From: JBBQBQ01 sp038317685
GTDB taxonomy: Bacteria > Desulfobacterota > Desulfuromonadia > Desulfuromonadales > DDH964
Length of the DNA stretch: 18,535 nt
Direction: 5' to 3'
Assembly: GCA_038317685.1 (NCBI GenBank)
Contig: JBBQBQ010000045.1
Coordinates: 1 to 18,535, forward strand
A model generated the notes under the pieces. That model made no database searches. It was not told the DNA's origin and saw only the letters and a list, made by a program, of their open reading frames with translations. The translations under genes were made by a program, and so were the position numbers. Each line of letters begins with the position of its first letter. The first letter of the stretch is position 1. Positions 17,034 to 18,535 of the stretch are shown here, one piece after another.

Positions 17034-17063
17034 TTTATAAACCAACCCCCCGGCGCTTGTCAA
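17034..17063 (-). promoter_or_regulatory. strong sigma-70-type promoter for tRNA-Met
   Basis: Minus-strand TTGACA (17063-17058, 6/6) and TATAAA (17039-17034, 5/6) are 18 bases apart with a G-rich spacer. The expected start is near 17027, giving a leader of about 99 bases before the mature tRNA 5' end. It lies in the gap after the Sel1-repeat gene, whose stop is at 17092, and no T-tailed terminator separates the two. Best promoter in the window. Confidence 0.8.
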
Positions 17064-17091
17064 GGAGAAAGCCTATGGAGAAACATCTCCC

Positions 17092-18288
17092 TCAGAGGGA
17101 GGTGCCGCCCCCTTGGCGAGCCAGGGATTGGGCCTGGGCGAGCTCTTCAGAGGAGAGAGACTTTTCCAGACGACCAAGAACCGGAGCGGCCTCGGCAACC
17201 CCCTTTTGCGCGGCCAGGCTCAGCCAGGCGTAGGCCTTTACCGGATCCTTGACGACGCCACGGCCGTTTAGATAAAAGAGGCCGAGATTATAGCGGGCCG
17301 CACCCTCTCCCTGGGCCGAGGCCAATCGATACCACTTGGCCGCCTGAACTTCATCCTTGGCCACCCCCAGCCCCTGCGCATAAGCGTTGCCAAGGGCGGT
17401 TTGCGCGCTGGCAATGCCTTGATCAGCGGCCTTGCCGAACCAGAAGAACGCGGCTGAAGGGTCCTTGGTCACCCCCTGCCCGGCGGCATAGAGGTGTGCC
17501 AGATTGAACTGGGCATTCGCCATCCCCTGATCGGCGGCCTGACGATACCAGCGAACCGCTTCGGCGTTATCCTGGGCGGTGCCGCGCCCGGTGGCGCAGA
17601 ACAGGCCCACATTGAACTGGGCCGCCGCGGATCCCTGGGCCGCAGCCAAACGATACCACTTGAGGGCCGCCGCATCGTCCCGCGGGATTCCACGTCCCGC
17701 CCCGAAACGGTCTCCAAGTTCGAGTTGGGCCTTCAAATGCCCCTGCTCGCCGGCCTTGATAAGCCACTGGACAGCAGCGGTTTCGTCTTTGGGGACACCC
17801 AAGCCTCCGGCCAGGTAGATGGCGAAGTTGTACTGAGCGTCCGCCAACCCCTGTTCGGCTGCTTTACCAAACCATTCGGCGGCCGCCGCAGCGTCCTTTT
17901 CGACTCCGCGCCCGGTGGAATAGAGTCCTCCCAGATTAAACTGGGCCATCGGCAGTCCGGCCACCGCCGCCATTTCAAAATAGTACGCCGCCTTCTCCTC
18001 GTCCTGTTGCACCCCTCGTCCGTCGAGATAAAGCCGGCCAAGGTTGCTGGCGGCAGAGGCGACCCCCTGAGCGACGGCCTTTTCGTACCATTTGGCCGCC
18101 TCGAAGTCGTCGGCGTTGACCCCATCGCCGGTTTCATAGATCTTCCCCAACTCGAACTGAGCCTTGGGATCGCCCGCTTCGGCGAGGTTCATGGTATCGA
18201 TAAAGTCTGCAGCGGCAACCTCTTTGGCAAGGGCGCCCCCCCACAGGCTCAGGGTCAAGGCAACGAGCATGACGATGCGCAGATTCAT
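17092..18288 (-). CDS. secreted Sel1-repeat protein
   Basis: 398 residues from ATG 18288-18286 with GGAGG 6 bases upstream. The frame stays open to 18462, but that part runs through the end of the group II intron and is not coding. A signal peptide (MNLRIVMLVALTLSLWGGALA, cut after A21 at the ALA site) predicts export to the periplasm. Residues 41-364 are nine uninterrupted 36-residue Sel1 repeats, each with the pattern A-x-A-Q-x-x-L-G-x-x-Y ... G-x-G-V-x-x-D ... A-x-x-W-x-x-x-A-A-x-Q-G. Residues 365-398 are a degenerate helical cap. Sel1 solenoids bind proteins or peptidoglycan-linked partners; the specific ligand cannot be told. No lipobox cysteine is present. A weak promoter may lie near 18330-18360, but the intron lies only about 110 bases upstream. 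The tRNA promoter follows directly. Confidence 0.9.
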   Translation of the reverse strand: MNLRIVMLVALTLSLWGGALAKEVAAADFIDTMNLAEAGDPKAQFELGKIYETGDGVNADDFEAAKWYEKAVAQGVASAASNLGRLYLDGRGVQQDEEKAAYYFEMAAVAGLPMAQFNLGGLYSTGRGVEKDAAAAAEWFGKAAEQGLADAQYNFAIYLAGGLGVPKDETAAVQWLIKAGEQGHLKAQLELGDRFGAGRGIPRDDAAALKWYRLAAAQGSAAAQFNVGLFCATGRGTAQDNAEAVRWYRQAADQGMANAQFNLAHLYAAGQGVTKDPSAAFFWFGKAADQGIASAQTALGNAYAQGLGVAKDEVQAAKWYRLASAQGEGAARYNLGLFYLNGRGVVKDPVKAYAWLSLAAQKGVAEAAPVLGRLEKSLSSEELAQAQSLARQGGGTSL

Positions 18289-18397
18289 GGCAGTCCTCCA
18301 CGACGGCAGGCAGCTGCCGCGATTGAACGATAATTTATCAGGAACCACCCGGAAATGCAAAAGGCATGAGGATCCTCCCCCACCCTGCCAACGCCGG

Positions 18398-18535
18398 ATC
18401 GGGTAGGAGGCGGGATTACTCCCGCCGTCCTCCCACACCACCGTGCGTACGGTTCCGTACACGGCGGTTCATGAAGTGTGTTGAAGTCGGTGGTACTGGT
18501 TCATGAGTGACACCAGCCCCAGTTTATCGAAGTAG
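18398..18535 (-). mobile_element. group II intron, 3' end (continues past window)
   Basis: Reading the minus strand inward from the edge: the end of the maturase frame, then domain V (18468-18437) and domain VI. Domain V is a 32-base hairpin with a four-base loop and the characteristic two-base CG bulge. Its lower stem has C-G-C with a G-U pair in the middle, the triad reported for bacterial class C introns in place of AGC. Domain VI (about 18434-18398) has a GC-rich stem and a bulged A in CCTACCCGAT, seven bases from the proposed 3' splice site after 18398. The intron core and 5' end lie outside the window. Class C assignment is tentative. Confidence 0.8.
18469..18535 (-). CDS. group II intron reverse transcriptase/maturase, C-terminal end (partial)
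   Basis: Only the last 21 codons and the TGA (18471-18469) are inside the window; the 5' part lies beyond 18535. The residues YFDKLGLVSLMNQYHRL match, as I recall, the C-terminal end of bacterial group II intron-encoded reverse transcriptases. The stop abuts domain V of the intron RNA with no spacer, a common arrangement where the frame fills domain IV. The protein would bind and splice its intron and copy it into new sites. Confidence 0.7.
   Translation of the reverse strand, partial: YFDKLGLVSLMNQYHRLQHTS

Noticed and set aside
17073..17092. Short hairpin (GGAGA/TCTCC) after the Sel1-repeat gene
   Set aside because: Only 5 bp with no T run; too weak to call a terminator.
18309..18318. 10-base palindrome GGCAGCTGCC in the sel1 leader
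   Set aside because: Short and GC-rich; expected by chance and not repeated elsewhere in the gap.
18289..18462. 58-codon N-terminal extension of the Sel1-repeat protein
   Set aside because: It runs through group II intron domains V and VI; the ATG at 18288 has a good ribosome site and begins a signal peptide.

Overview
The window is an almost unbroken run of housekeeping genes, all read right to left on the minus strand. Gene content and order (tilS, ftsH, folP, cdaA, cdaR, glmM, pdxJ, acpS, nnrD, a CBS-domain gene, tsaE, a dihydrolipoyl dehydrogenase gene, lysC, cimA, a comEA-like gene), high G+C and the protein sequences suggest a Geobacter/Desulfuromonas-type deltaproteobacterium. That placement comes from recalled family resemblance, not from a search.

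Layout in transcription order. At the right edge is the 3' end of a group II intron (from 18398 past 18535): the last 21 codons of its reverse transcriptase/maturase, then domains V and VI. About 110 nt downstream starts a secreted protein with nine uninterrupted 36-residue Sel1 repeats (17092-18288). A strong sigma-70-type promoter (17034-17063) then drives an elongator tRNA-Met(CAU) with encoded CCA (16852-16928), followed by a hairpin terminator. The long cluster follows: tilS, ftsH, folP, cdaA, cdaR, glmM, pdxJ, acpS, nnrD, CBS gene, tsaE, lpd, lysC, cimA, comEA-like. Most junctions are 1-3 nt gaps or 4-nt overlaps, so translational coupling is likely. The larger gaps are 89 nt (tilS/ftsH), 98 nt (folP/cdaA), 52 nt (lpd/lysC) and 88 nt (lysC/cimA, with an 11-bp perfect hairpin).

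At the left end is a 51-residue zinc-ribbon gene (450-605) with a structured leader and its own perfect 12-bp terminator. Beyond it, a good promoter (325-353) drives what is now only the first ~61 codons of a MoxR-type AAA ATPase (3-279), broken and apparently decayed.

How the genes fit together: tilS and tsaE act in tRNA modification (lysidine, t6A). ftsH is membrane proteolysis. folP and pdxJ are cofactor synthesis, acpS activates acyl carrier protein, and nnrD repairs damaged NAD(P)H. cdaA, cdaR and glmM form the c-di-AMP/cell-wall-precursor module, here placed inside the ftsH-folP-glmM order familiar from other proteobacteria. lysC and cimA serve aspartate-family and isoleucine synthesis.

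I found no CRISPR array, phage genes or obvious defence system. The most notable items are the intron end, the small zinc-ribbon gene with its leader, the hybrid cdaA-cdaR placement, the N-terminally extended FolP, the structured tRNA-Met leader and the decayed ATPase gene. No stretch over 300 bases lacks a gene or gene remnant.
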